Positions 7,867 through 15,858 of a stretch of 17,831 nt of DNA are shown one piece after another. How positions within the stretch are numbered: position 1 is the first letter of the stretch; each line of letters starts with the position of its first letter. The notes beneath the pieces were generated by a model, which worked only from the letters and a program-made list of their open reading frames with translations, had not been told where the DNA came from and ran no database searches. A program made the position numbers and the translations under genes. This stretch comes from Elusimicrobia bacterium RIFOXYB2_FULL_48_7 (GTDB taxonomy: Bacteria > Elusimicrobiota > Endomicrobiia > CG1-02-37-114 > XYA2-FULL-39-19). The stretch spans positions 862 to 18,692 of the forward strand of contig MGVM01000002.1 of NCBI GenBank assembly GCA_001800495.1, written 5' to 3'.

Positions 7867-10800
7867 ACAGGTTTAAAACACTTTTCCTTTCAGGCTGTCT
7901 TGTTTTTTTATTCGCTCCTATTGCCCGGCCCGCCGTGCTTACACCTGCAAGCCTGTCTGACATTGACGTCCAGGTACAGGTAAACCTGGCCGCTGACGGT
8001 GATACCATCCAGCTTCCGGTGGGCGTGAGCACCTGGGTGCATACGGTGAATATCGTGAACAAGGCAATAACGATCCGCGGCATGGGCATGGACCCCGTGA
8101 CGGGGACGGTAATATATGACGGCACGCCTTCCACCGCCCCCTGGAATTATCCTAATAACCCCTTTGTGATAACCGGGCAGGCAGGCAAGCCCTGGAGAAT
8201 TTCCAACCTGACCATGAGCGGCGTCGGCCTGAACGGTGGCGAGGGAATAACCATCAAGGGTACCTGCAAGAACTGGCGCATAGACCATATTAAATTCTAC
8301 GACCTAGGCACTCCCATAAGTTCATTTTATTCTGATTATACTTACGGGCTTATCGACCACTGCAGTTTTTATGTCACGCAAAGAGTTGACACTACCGGAG
8401 GTATACCCGCCATAATGGCCGGAGGCAATGGTGACCAGTCCTGGGCGCAGCCGCTCATGCAGGGCACGTCAAACGCGCTTTTCGTGGAGGACTGCCTTTT
8501 CCAGTTCAACGATTTTGGTTTTTCAAATATCGTCAGCATTCACGGCGGCCAGGGGGCCCGCATAGTTTTCCGCTACAACAAAACGAACCTGGTGCTTGAA
8601 GCGTGGGGTTCCTATAATGCTACCGGCAGGGGCGTTTTGAGCTATGAGATTTACAATAATAATTTCGGAGGCATTTACGGCCACGCGCCGTATGCCATGG
8701 TGGTGAAGGGCGGTGTCGGTGTTTTCTTCAATAATACAATGGAAAGCACGGCCTTCCCTTATTCAACCTGTTACCTGGGAGATTATCGCACGGAAGCGCA
8801 CCAGACTTTGTACATTGCCGCCAACAACAGCACTTTTTACCAGGGCAGGTGCAACGGTTTGTGCCCCATAGACGGCAATCTCCCGGTTGACGCGTCAGCG
8901 TCAGGGATCCATACCGGGGCCAATGATTCAAACACGCTTGTCTGCGCGGGCAAGAATTGGGCGGCAAACCAGTGGGTTGGTTTCGCCGTAAGGAATTCCA
9001 GCGACTCTGAAAGCGCGGGTTATATTGTTTCCAATACCGCAGATACCCTGGTCACCTGCCCGGTTATCATTTTCAGCACCACGGGTTATAGTGTTTGTTC
9101 CAACTCTGATGAAGACAAGCAGGTAACCATACCGGGTATCGGCCTCGTGGGGCCTTTAAAAAGTTTTGTGTCAGTGAGGCAGGGCATGTCGAGTTATAAA
9201 AAGGCAGCGTGGTTCGTGCAGACCTCCACCGATATATCAGCCGCGGCAACGGCAAGCGTCTCCGGCGGCAGCGGAGCGGGAACGGTAGCGGCCGTGAAAT
9301 ACATGGGCCTCGGGAACAGGAACCACTGGGACACAGGCGACAGGTTCGTCATCACGAACGGCTACCCCGGCATCGACCAGATAGGAAGGGCGCCGGGTAT
9401 TGACACGCTGGCCGACGGCACCACGGTCCAGAAATCGGAGCCCTGGTACGAATGGAACAATACTTATAACAGCGCGCCGCTGCATTTTACGGTCCCGGGG
9501 AGTTTTCCCGCGGGCCATATAGTCCAGAACAGGGACTATTACAACATTGATAAAACCTCGCTCGGTTACGTTCCTTATACTTATCCGCACCCGATGACGC
9601 TGGCTGATGTGGTGGATACCAGCTCGCCGATGGCGCCAAGCGCAGTACGCGACGGTAGCGGTTCATCTGATATTGATTTTACTTATTCAACCACAACATT
9701 GAGCGCGAAATGGGAGGCGGGGTCAGACCTGGAGTCCGGTATTTCCGGCTACCGGTATGCAATCGGCACGACGCCCGGCGGCACGGAAGTGCTGGCATAC
9801 CAGGCAGTAAGTTCGGCGTATGTTAACAGGGCCGGATTGAGTTTGAATATGGGGGCTACGTATTATTTCAGCGTTAAATCGGTGAACGGGCTCGGGCTGG
9901 TAAGCACCGGCACGGCGGTTTCAAACGGGCAGTACATAGCTCCCGACGGCACTCAGCCTGGCGCCCCCGGGGCGGTTTATGACGGCACGGGCGCGGATAT
10001 TTCAACAACAAGCTTAACCACGCAATTAAGCGCGAACTGGACTGCCGGCGCGGATTCAGAGTCGGGTATTTCCGGTTATAAATACGCCATCGGCACTTCG
10101 CCTTCGGCTCAGGACGCCGTAGGATGGACAGCAAACGCGGGTTTGTCTGTAATAAAAACCGGTTTGTCTTTAAGCGCGGGCACGACATATTATTTCAGTG
10201 TTAAAGCGATAAACGGCGCCGGGTTGGAGAGTGTTGCCGCAAACTCAAACGGAGTGGTTGTAATAAGTACGGCTGTGGTGGACACGTCGTCACCTACGGC
10301 GCCGGGAACCGTGCGCGATGGCACCGGAACGGATATAACATCAACTCAATCCAATAATACTCTTTCAGCCAACTGGACGGCTGGCGCCGACGCCGAGTCC
10401 GGGCTTTCTGGCTATAAATACGCAATCGGCACCACGGCAGGCGGTGTAAACACAGCCGGGTGGACAACGATCGGTAATGTTTTAACGGTAACCAGGAGCT
10501 CGCTTGTGCTTTCAGCAGGTACAACATATTATTTCAGCGTGAAAGCGGTTAACACATTCGGATTGACAGGCCCGGCAACGAATTCAAACGGGCAGTACGT
10601 GGTTGCGATAGACACCGGCGACACAACACCGCCTTCAGATGTAGCTCAGGTGAGGGACGGCACTGGCGCGGATATTTCAAATATAGCAATAAGTACGCAG
10701 CTGAAAGCAAACTGGGACTCTTCCGTTGACGCGGAGTCGGGCATTGCAAAATATTGGTACGCAATAGGCACTTCGGCCGGCGCCTCGGACACTGTTGGAT

Positions 10801-11522
10801 GGACAGACAACGGCCAGTCAACATCCCTGACGGCAGGCGGGTTGGCTTTGAGCGTGGGTGTTACCTATTACATCAGCGTGATAGCGGAAAATGGCGTGGG
10901 CCTTCAAAGCGTTTCGGCAGCCTCGTCAAACGGCCAGGTGGTTGGATGGCCCCCGCCGACGGATACAACGGATCCGGTTGTTTCCGGTGTTGCGGCGCAG
11001 GGCATAACAATGAGCGGGGCGGTAATAATCTGGACAACGGACGAAGCGTCTACAAGCCAGGTAGAGTATGGAAAAACAACAGGCTACGGGAAGGTGACGA
11101 TTGAGGATTCATCGTTGAACACTGCGCACAGCGCGGTACTGGCAGATCTGACCGCGGGCACATTATATCATTACCGGGTGATCAGCCGGGATGCCTTAAA
11201 CAACGAAACTGTTTCGGCAGATTATACGTTTACGACCTCCGCTCCGGTTTATCATATCGCTGAAACCGTGCACGCCTACCCGAATCCGTATAATCTTTCA
11301 AGCCCCAACCCGGTAAAGTTCCGGGCTGCGGGAGCCGCGAGCTCAGAAGTCAGTATTTACACTATCAGCGGGCGGTTGATCAAAACAATTCCCGGCGCCG
11401 AGGAGATCAGCTGGGACGGCACAAACACTGACGGCCAGAAAGTGGGCCGCGGGATTTATATATACAAGATCACAACCAGCTCCGGCGGTTCCGCCACGGG
11501 CAAGATAGCACTTACGAAGTAA
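7863..11522 (+). CDS. Secreted right-handed beta-helix protein with four FnIII-like repeats and C-terminal sorting-like domain
   Basis: 1219 residues from ATG 7863, chosen because GGAGG (7854-7858) precedes it, it overlaps the regulator stop as ATGA, and it begins with a signal peptide (MNRFKTLFLSGCLVFLFAP, probable cleavage near ARPA). About residues 27-580 look like a pectate-lyase-type parallel beta-helix: LSDIDVQVQVNLAADGDTI, ITIRGMG, RIDHIKFYD, RIVFRYN, NRDYYN and YPHP. Then four FnIII-like repeats (585-694, 695-806, 807-919, 920-1033), a domain like the N-terminal FnIII of purple acid phosphatases (1034-1136, WTTDEASTSQVEYG), and a FlgD-like/type-A sorting-like domain (1137-1219: HAYPNPYN, VSIYTISGRLIK, GRGIYIYKI). 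Likely exported and kept at the surface; it may bind or cleave polysaccharide, but I can name no catalytic site. Compared with the protein at 12979 it has one extra repeat and an inserted stretch at about residues 349-500. Confidence 0.85.
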   Translation: MNRFKTLFLSGCLVFLFAPIARPAVLTPASLSDIDVQVQVNLAADGDTIQLPVGVSTWVHTVNIVNKAITIRGMGMDPVTGTVIYDGTPSTAPWNYPNNPFVITGQAGKPWRISNLTMSGVGLNGGEGITIKGTCKNWRIDHIKFYDLGTPISSFYSDYTYGLIDHCSFYVTQRVDTTGGIPAIMAGGNGDQSWAQPLMQGTSNALFVEDCLFQFNDFGFSNIVSIHGGQGARIVFRYNKTNLVLEAWGSYNATGRGVLSYEIYNNNFGGIYGHAPYAMVVKGGVGVFFNNTMESTAFPYSTCYLGDYRTEAHQTLYIAANNSTFYQGRCNGLCPIDGNLPVDASASGIHTGANDSNTLVCAGKNWAANQWVGFAVRNSSDSESAGYIVSNTADTLVTCPVIIFSTTGYSVCSNSDEDKQVTIPGIGLVGPLKSFVSVRQGMSSYKKAAWFVQTSTDISAAATASVSGGSGAGTVAAVKYMGLGNRNHWDTGDRFVITNGYPGIDQIGRAPGIDTLADGTTVQKSEPWYEWNNTYNSAPLHFTVPGSFPAGHIVQNRDYYNIDKTSLGYVPYTYPHPMTLADVVDTSSPMAPSAVRDGSGSSDIDFTYSTTTLSAKWEAGSDLESGISGYRYAIGTTPGGTEVLAYQAVSSAYVNRAGLSLNMGATYYFSVKSVNGLGLVSTGTAVSNGQYIAPDGTQPGAPGAVYDGTGADISTTSLTTQLSANWTAGADSESGISGYKYAIGTSPSAQDAVGWTANAGLSVIKTGLSLSAGTTYYFSVKAINGAGLESVAANSNGVVVISTAVVDTSSPTAPGTVRDGTGTDITSTQSNNTLSANWTAGADAESGLSGYKYAIGTTAGGVNTAGWTTIGNVLTVTRSSLVLSAGTTYYFSVKAVNTFGLTGPATNSNGQYVVAIDTGDTTPPSDVAQVRDGTGADISNIAISTQLKANWDSSVDAESGIAKYWYAIGTSAGASDTVGWTDNGQSTSLTAGGLALSVGVTYYISVIAENGVGLQSVSAASSNGQVVGWPPPTDTTDPVVSGVAAQGITMSGAVIIWTTDEASTSQVEYGKTTGYGKVTIEDSSLNTAHSAVLADLTAGTLYHYRVISRDALNNETVSADYTFTTSAPVYHIAETVHAYPNPYNLSSPNPVKFRAAGAASSEVSIYTISGRLIKTIPGAEEISWDGTNTDGQKVGRGIYIYKITTSSGGSATGKIALTK
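9615..10961 (+). repeat. Four tandem FnIII-like coding repeats (about 330-345 bp each)
   Basis: Units start at 9615, 9945, 10281 and 10620. Each encodes a pattern of D-T-S-S-P, V-R-D-G-T-G, L-S-A-N-W, E-S-G-I-S-G-Y, Y-A-I-G-T, G-W-T, T-Y-Y-F-S-V-K and S-N-G-Q. The first unit is the most divergent. Units 2-4 pair in order with units 1-3 of the protein at 12979-15825. Confidence 0.85.
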
Positions 11523-11536
11523 GTGTTATCGCAGTC

Positions 11537-11578
11537 CTCATGTCGTTTATGGGGGCAAACTCGCCCTAACAAGATGAG
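11537..11578 (+). other. Imperfect stem-loop after the module 1 secreted protein gene
   Basis: CTCATGTCGTT (11537-11547) and AACAAGATGAG (11568-11578) are inverted with 9 of 11 pairs. Inside, GGGC/GCCC extend the stem around AAACTC. It begins 15 bases after the stop codon and has no T-tract, so it may be a mRNA 3'-end structure or a degenerate dispersed repeat rather than an intrinsic terminator. Confidence 0.4.
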
Positions 11579-11585
11579 CTTAAAT

Positions 11586-11645
11586 GTAGCGGTTTGATTT
11601 ATCAAACCCAATCTCAAAGTATTGTCCGATAAATCGGACCGCTAC
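11586..11645. repeat. Paired-hairpin element bounded by GTAGCGGT / ACCGCTAC
   Basis: The outer arms GTAGCGGT (11586-11593) and ACCGCTAC (11638-11645) are exact inverted repeats. Inside are two hairpins: GGTTTGAT/ATCAAACC (11591-11608) and GTCCGAT/ATCGGAC (11624-11639). The two halves are the same unit in opposite orientation, differing by two compensated base pairs (TT/AA against CC/GG). This looks like a dispersed palindromic repeat or small non-autonomous element. No encoded protein. Confidence 0.7.
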
Positions 11646-11676
11646 TTTCACTCAGCATGGCAATATAGGAAAATAG

Positions 11677-11717
11677 GGACAATTCCTCAAAATGGGGGGG
11701 GAAGTGTCCTTTTTTTT
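11677..11717 (+). terminator. Intrinsic terminator built from a degenerate REP-like element
   Basis: GGACAATTCCTC (11677-11688) pairs with GGGGAAGTGTCC (11698-11709) at 10 of 12 positions and is followed directly by eight T (11710-11717), the form of a Rho-independent terminator on the + strand. The left half (AATAGGGACA) is identical to the reverse complement of the right end of the 6541-6585 element, so it is a related copy. It would end the module 1 transcript just before promoter 2. Confidence 0.6.
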
Positions 11718-11721
11718 ATAG

Positions 11722-11756
11722 AAAACCCTTGACTTTTGTGGTTTTATAGGTATACT
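11722..11756 (+). promoter_or_regulatory. Promoter 2 with palindromic operator over the -35 box
   Basis: TTGACT (11729-11734) and TATACT (11751-11756) with a 16-bp spacer. AAAACC (11722-11727) and GGTTTT (11740-11745) repeat the 12-bp-centred palindrome of promoters 1 and 3. Sequence outside the arms and boxes has drifted (for example ATAGG instead of TGTGT before the -10), so the conserved arms look selected. It drives regulator 2 and, through coupling, the following secreted proteins. Confidence 0.75.
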
Positions 11757-11776
11757 ATTAGTAGAAACGATGTTAT

Positions 11777-11812
11777 GAATATTACTAATATTACCAATAT
11801 TGCTAATAGAGG
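11777..11812 (+). repeat. 9-bp tandem repeats in leader 2
   Basis: Units GAATATTAC, TAATATTAC, CAATATTGC and a partial fourth, TAATAGAGG, which merges into the ribosome-binding site. The array begins 21 bases after the -10 box. Period and place match leaders 1 and 3, but the unit sequence differs. Confidence 0.8.
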
Positions 11813-11821
11813 CATGGAATC

Positions 11822-12982
11822 ATGGAAATGAAATTTGAGCAACTGGATTTTAACAACCAGAAACCGTTATACCTTCAGGTGATTGATTCAATTGAGAAGA
11901 AGATAACCAGCAGGGAAATAAAGACAGGCCAGCAGCTTCCTACAGTGGAAGCCCTTTGCAAGGCTTTCGATGTCAGCCACCCTACAATAAGGGAAGCTTT
12001 GTCATACCTGATAAAAGCAGGATACCTGTCGTCAAGGCCGAAGCATGGGACCATTGTCATCAGTTCGGAAAAAGCAAAGGGCGCAGGGCTTAAAATAAAA
12101 AATGTGGTTTGTTTTATTCCCTGCACCGGTTCATTTCGGACAACAGTTAAAGACCCCTATTTTTACAGGTTTCTCAGCGGAGCGGAAGCAAAAGCAAAGG
12201 AAAAAGGTTTGTATTTGCTTTCAAAAACATTGGATGAAAGCGATGAAGAACTCAATTTTGAGGAAAAAGAAAAAGACATAGCAGGGCTGGTCCTTGCAGG
12301 GCACATTACCCCTCAGCACGTTAAAACGGTAAAAAAAACACGAATGCCTTTTGTGCTTATCGGCGACATATACCAGAAAACAAAAATAAATGACCGGGTT
12401 GATGTCATAACAAGCAATGATTTTCAATCTACTTATATGGCCACAAAGCACCTTATAGATTTAGGCCACACCAGGATCGTATATTTTGTGCACTACCTGA
12501 AAGGGTTCTCCTGGGATGGAGAATATTTCAGGGGATACTGCCAGGCGCTTAAGGACGCGCATATACCCTTCAACGAAGGGCTGGTGCTGGAAACAAAATC
12601 TTCCGATTTAAGCAGCTCGTACCTGGCAATGAAGAAATTATTAGAACAGCGCCCGCCGGAGGCGCCTTTTACCGGGGTAGTTTGTTCCATCGACATTGAT
12701 TTGTATTTCGGGGCGTTAAAGGCGTTTAAGGAGAACAATATCAGGGTCCCGGAAGACCTGAGCGTTATAGTGCCCGAAAAAATACCCGGAATGACTTCAT
12801 TCGGTGTTGACAACGAAGACCTGGGCAAGGCGGCAATTGAAAGGCTTTATGAAAGGCTGACCAATTCTGCCTGGAAACCTGAAAGAATATTCATTGAAAA
12901 TAAATTAATCATCGGGGATTCAACCGCGCCGCTCAAGTCATTGGAAAAAGCCGCTGAGTTATCAGGGGGTAAGAAATCATGA
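11822..12982 (+). CDS. GntR-family regulator with LacI/periplasmic-binding-like sensor domain (module 2)
   Basis: 386-residue paralogue of the regulator at 6775. The winged helix (about residues 10-80) shows QQLPTVEALCKAFDVS, TIREALSYLIKAGY and SSRPKHGTIVIS. The sensor half shows DIAGLVLAGHIT, PFVLIGDIY, LGHTRIVYFVHY and RVPEDLSVIVPEKIPG, typical of LacI-type ligand domains. The recognition-helix residues differ from regulator 1 (SHPTIREAL against SIETVNEAL), suggesting different DNA preference. The start at 11822 is preceded by AGAGG with 9-base spacing and its context resembles that of regulator 3; ATG 11828 is a possible alternative that aligns MKFEQLDF with the other two. It ends in an ATGA overlap with the secreted protein gene. 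Ligand unknown; oligosaccharide sensing is inferred from the family and the GH5 gene in the same operon. Confidence 0.88.
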   Translation: MEMKFEQLDFNNQKPLYLQVIDSIEKKITSREIKTGQQLPTVEALCKAFDVSHPTIREALSYLIKAGYLSSRPKHGTIVISSEKAKGAGLKIKNVVCFIPCTGSFRTTVKDPYFYRFLSGAEAKAKEKGLYLLSKTLDESDEELNFEEKEKDIAGLVLAGHITPQHVKTVKKTRMPFVLIGDIYQKTKINDRVDVITSNDFQSTYMATKHLIDLGHTRIVYFVHYLKGFSWDGEYFRGYCQALKDAHIPFNEGLVLETKSSDLSSSYLAMKKLLEQRPPEAPFTGVVCSIDIDLYFGALKAFKENNIRVPEDLSVIVPEKIPGMTSFGVDNEDLGKAAIERLYERLTNSAWKPERIFIENKLIIGDSTAPLKSLEKAAELSGGKKS

Positions 12983-15825
12983 GAAAAAGCCTGCTTTTTG
13001 TCCTGTCATCTATTGCATGCCTTTTGCCTCCGGTTGTGTTTGGCGATACCCACACGGCGGCAAGCTGTTCATTATCTGACGTGCAGGCGCAGGTGACTGT
13101 CGCAAGCGACGGGGATACTGTTTCTATACCCGTTGGCAGCTCCACCTGGACAAGTTACCTGACTGTTACCAATAAAGCTATCACTCTTAAAGGCGCGGGG
13201 GTAAACCAGACGACCATTTTCCAGACCAATACCAGCAACCGGCTCCTGTACATTATATACAACACAGGCAAACCTTTCAGGATCACGGGGATCAGGTTTG
13301 ACGGTTCCGGCCTCACCAATAATTCCGACTTTTTAATGTGGATAGGCGATACCAGCGAGTGGAGCGGAAGTTCCTATGGGTTTCGCATAGACCACTGCGA
13401 TTTCAAGAACATAGGCTCAGTGATGTTTGTACATGGTTTTATGTACGGCCTCATAGACAATTGCAGTTATTACCTCCTGGAAAACCACAGCCTGATGGTT
13501 CCATCATTCCTGTGCTGCAGGGGGGACGGCGACGCCGGCTGGAGAAGGCCTCTTACCCTTGGCACGTCCAACGCTGTATATGTTGAGGATAATTATATTT
13601 ATTTTTATAATCCTGGCTCAGCAGACAGGGTAAATTTCGCGTCGCAGAACGGGGCGCGTATAGTATTCAGGAATAACAGGGCGGTCAACGGATTCATAGA
13701 GACGTTCGGCAGATGCGATTACGGCACTCCAAGGGGCACTCTCAGCGCGGAGATTTACGACAATATTTTCACCGGTTCCTGCTTTGTAAGCATCGGGCTC
13801 AAGGGCGGTACGGGTGTTACCTACAACAATACTATTGTAGGGTCCTTCAACACACCCATATGGTTTAATGACTACAGGTCCTGCGACCCGGGCTGTATGC
13901 GCGGAGGACTGTGTGACGGCACAAAAGCAGTTGATGGGAATGAACTTTCTAACGGCTGGCCCTGCGCAGACCAGGTAGGTTTAGCTGGTGATGCGAGCCA
14001 GTCCGTAACTTTGCCGCAGTTAAAGCATCCCCAGTATGTCTGGGGTAACACTTATAACGGCTCGCCTGTAACCGTAGGCTCGCGCGGCTCATGCAGCCTG
14101 GAAAATGACCATATTGTAGCAGGCAGAGATTATTACAATGCCGTCAGCCCGACATATTCGCCTTATGTTTACCCGCATCCTTTGCAGTCATGCAGTTATT
14201 GGGGAGATTGCGGTTCTGTAGATACAAGCTCGCCTTCCGCTCCCGGGTTTGTTTATGACGGCACAGGCGCGGACGTGAGTTCGACTACTTCAAGCACTCA
14301 ACTCTCGGCAAACTGGGGAGTTGCGGTTGACACTGAAAGCCTGATTTCCGGGTATCAGTATGGGATAGGGACAACCTCCGGCGGTACTGATATAACCGGC
14401 TGGACAGGCAATGGCACAACAGCAGTAACAAAGACAGGATTGACATTGGCGCTTGGAACAACATACTATTTTACGGTCAGGGCAGTGAACGGTTCGGGTT
14501 TAATAGGCAGTTCAACAAACTCTAACGGCCAAGTGGCGGTGTTTGTCAGCACAACAGTCGTGGACACTTCATCACCCACAGCTCCCGGCGCGGTCCGCGA
14601 CGGGGCAGTGCAGGGTGTGGATATCTCTTCAACCATGTCCAACAATACGCTTTCAGCCAACTGGACGGCCGGCACAGATGCCGAGTCCGCCGTTACGGGC
14701 TACCGGTATGCCATAGGAACAACAGCGGGGGGAATAAATACTGCCGGCTGGACTACACTGGGAAATGTTTTAACAGTTACAAGGGCAGGGCTGTCGCTTA
14801 GCGCAGGAACAACATATTACTTTACGGTAAGGTCAGTCAACACAATAGGGTTAGTCAGCAATACAGGGACAAACTCAAACGGGCAGTTTGTGGTTGCTAT
14901 AGACACCGGCGACACCACGGTTCCCGCAAACATAGCGGTAGTGCGCGACGGCACCGGCGCCGATGTGCACTACGTGCAGGCAACTACACTTACAACACTG
15001 TCCGCCAACTGGGATGCTTCCGGGGACGCCGAGTCAGGCATAGCGCGCTATTTGTACGCCATCGGTAGCTCTGCCGGCGGCATGGACACCCGGGGTTGGA
15101 CAGACAACGGCCAGTCAATATCCGTAACAGCCACAGGGCTGACGCTTACCTATAACGTTACCTATTATATATGCGTAAAAGCCGAAAACGGAGTAGGCCT
15201 GCAGAGTTCAACCGCCACCTCCAACGGGCAGGTAGTATTGGCGCCTGTGCCTCCGGACAACACCGCTCCGGTAATTACGCTGGTATCGGCGCAAAACATT
15301 ACCGCAAGCGGGGCAACGATTGCCTGGACAACAGATGAACCATCAAACAGCCTGGTGGAATACGGCAGATTGGTTAACTACGACAAAGCCACAGCCTTGG
15401 ATTCAGCGCTAAGCACAGCGCACAGCATGGCGGTTATAAATTTAGTTTCAGGCAGTTTGTATCATTTCCGGGTAATCAGCGCGGATGCATCAGGGAATGA
15501 AACTGCCAGCGTAGACTATACATTCACGACACTTCCGGAAACAACGCCGATAAACGCTGATATACACGCCTACCCGAACCCGGCTAAACCTTCAAGCGCG
15601 AACCCCGTGAGATTCCGTATTTCAGGCGCGGGAGCGGCCGGCGGGGAAGTAAGCATTTACACGGTCAGCGGCCGGCTGATAAAGAAGCTAACAGGCGCAG
15701 GCGCGGAAATCAGCTGGGACGGTACAAACACCGACGGCGAAAGAATCGGGCGCGGTATATATATTTATAAAATTACAGGCAATACCGGCGACTCCGTAAC
15801 GGGGAAAATAGCGCTGAACAAATAG
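12979..15825 (+). CDS. Secreted right-handed beta-helix protein with three FnIII-like repeats and C-terminal sorting-like domain
   Basis: 948 residues, a paralogue of the protein at 7863. It has a signal peptide (MRKSLLFVLSSIACLLPPVV, cleavage near VFG), then a beta-helix region (about 30-410) with LSDVQAQVTVASDGDTV, ITLKGAGVNQ, RIDHCDFKN, RIVFRNNR, GRDYYN and YPHP. Three FnIII-like repeats follow (415-528, 529-644, 645-759), then a purple-acid-phosphatase-like FnIII (760-862, WTTDEPSNSLVEYG) and the FlgD-like/type-A sorting-like end (863-948: HAYPNPAK, VSIYTVSGRLIKK, GRGIYIYKI). The beta-helix is cysteine-rich for its length (for example CDPGC and GLCDG), which fits disulfides outside the cytoplasm. 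The start shares ATGA with regulator 2; the upstream Shine-Dalgarno (GGGGGT) is weak, so it probably depends on translational coupling. Catalytic activity is not established; polysaccharide binding or cleavage is a family-level guess. Confidence 0.85.
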   Translation: MRKSLLFVLSSIACLLPPVVFGDTHTAASCSLSDVQAQVTVASDGDTVSIPVGSSTWTSYLTVTNKAITLKGAGVNQTTIFQTNTSNRLLYIIYNTGKPFRITGIRFDGSGLTNNSDFLMWIGDTSEWSGSSYGFRIDHCDFKNIGSVMFVHGFMYGLIDNCSYYLLENHSLMVPSFLCCRGDGDAGWRRPLTLGTSNAVYVEDNYIYFYNPGSADRVNFASQNGARIVFRNNRAVNGFIETFGRCDYGTPRGTLSAEIYDNIFTGSCFVSIGLKGGTGVTYNNTIVGSFNTPIWFNDYRSCDPGCMRGGLCDGTKAVDGNELSNGWPCADQVGLAGDASQSVTLPQLKHPQYVWGNTYNGSPVTVGSRGSCSLENDHIVAGRDYYNAVSPTYSPYVYPHPLQSCSYWGDCGSVDTSSPSAPGFVYDGTGADVSSTTSSTQLSANWGVAVDTESLISGYQYGIGTTSGGTDITGWTGNGTTAVTKTGLTLALGTTYYFTVRAVNGSGLIGSSTNSNGQVAVFVSTTVVDTSSPTAPGAVRDGAVQGVDISSTMSNNTLSANWTAGTDAESAVTGYRYAIGTTAGGINTAGWTTLGNVLTVTRAGLSLSAGTTYYFTVRSVNTIGLVSNTGTNSNGQFVVAIDTGDTTVPANIAVVRDGTGADVHYVQATTLTTLSANWDASGDAESGIARYLYAIGSSAGGMDTRGWTDNGQSISVTATGLTLTYNVTYYICVKAENGVGLQSSTATSNGQVVLAPVPPDNTAPVITLVSAQNITASGATIAWTTDEPSNSLVEYGRLVNYDKATALDSALSTAHSMAVINLVSGSLYHFRVISADASGNETASVDYTFTTLPETTPINADIHAYPNPAKPSSANPVRFRISGAGAAGGEVSIYTVSGRLIKKLTGAGAEISWDGTNTDGERIGRGIYIYKITGNTGDSVTGKIALNK
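14221..15255 (+). repeat. Three tandem FnIII-like coding repeats (about 342-348 bp each)
   Basis: Units start at 14221, 14563 and 14911. They match, in order, units 2, 3 and 4 of the module 1 protein: the first shares VYDGTGAD, the second TAGGINTAGWTTLGNV with AIDTGDTT at its end, and the third GWTDNGQS and AENGVGLQS. The array is thus inherited as a block, not freshly amplified here. Confidence 0.8.
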
Positions 15826-15858
15826 GGAAAAGCCCTGTAATTTCAAAGGGAGAAATAA

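Noticed and set aside
7887..7898. Lipobox-like LSGC in the signal peptide of the first beta-helix protein
   Set aside because: The cysteine is at residue 12, leaving too short a hydrophobic core before it, and the hydrophobic stretch continues after it. Signal peptidase I cleavage near ARPA is more likely.
9615..10961. Repeats in the secreted protein gene as a CRISPR or other non-coding array
   Set aside because: The period is about 330-345 bp, the frame is open throughout, and the repeats encode FnIII-like domains.
11586..11645. tRNA or tRNA-like gene suggested by an outer stem with inner hairpins
   Set aside because: It has only two inner hairpins with 2-base loops, no anticodon-arm geometry and no conserved tRNA bases.
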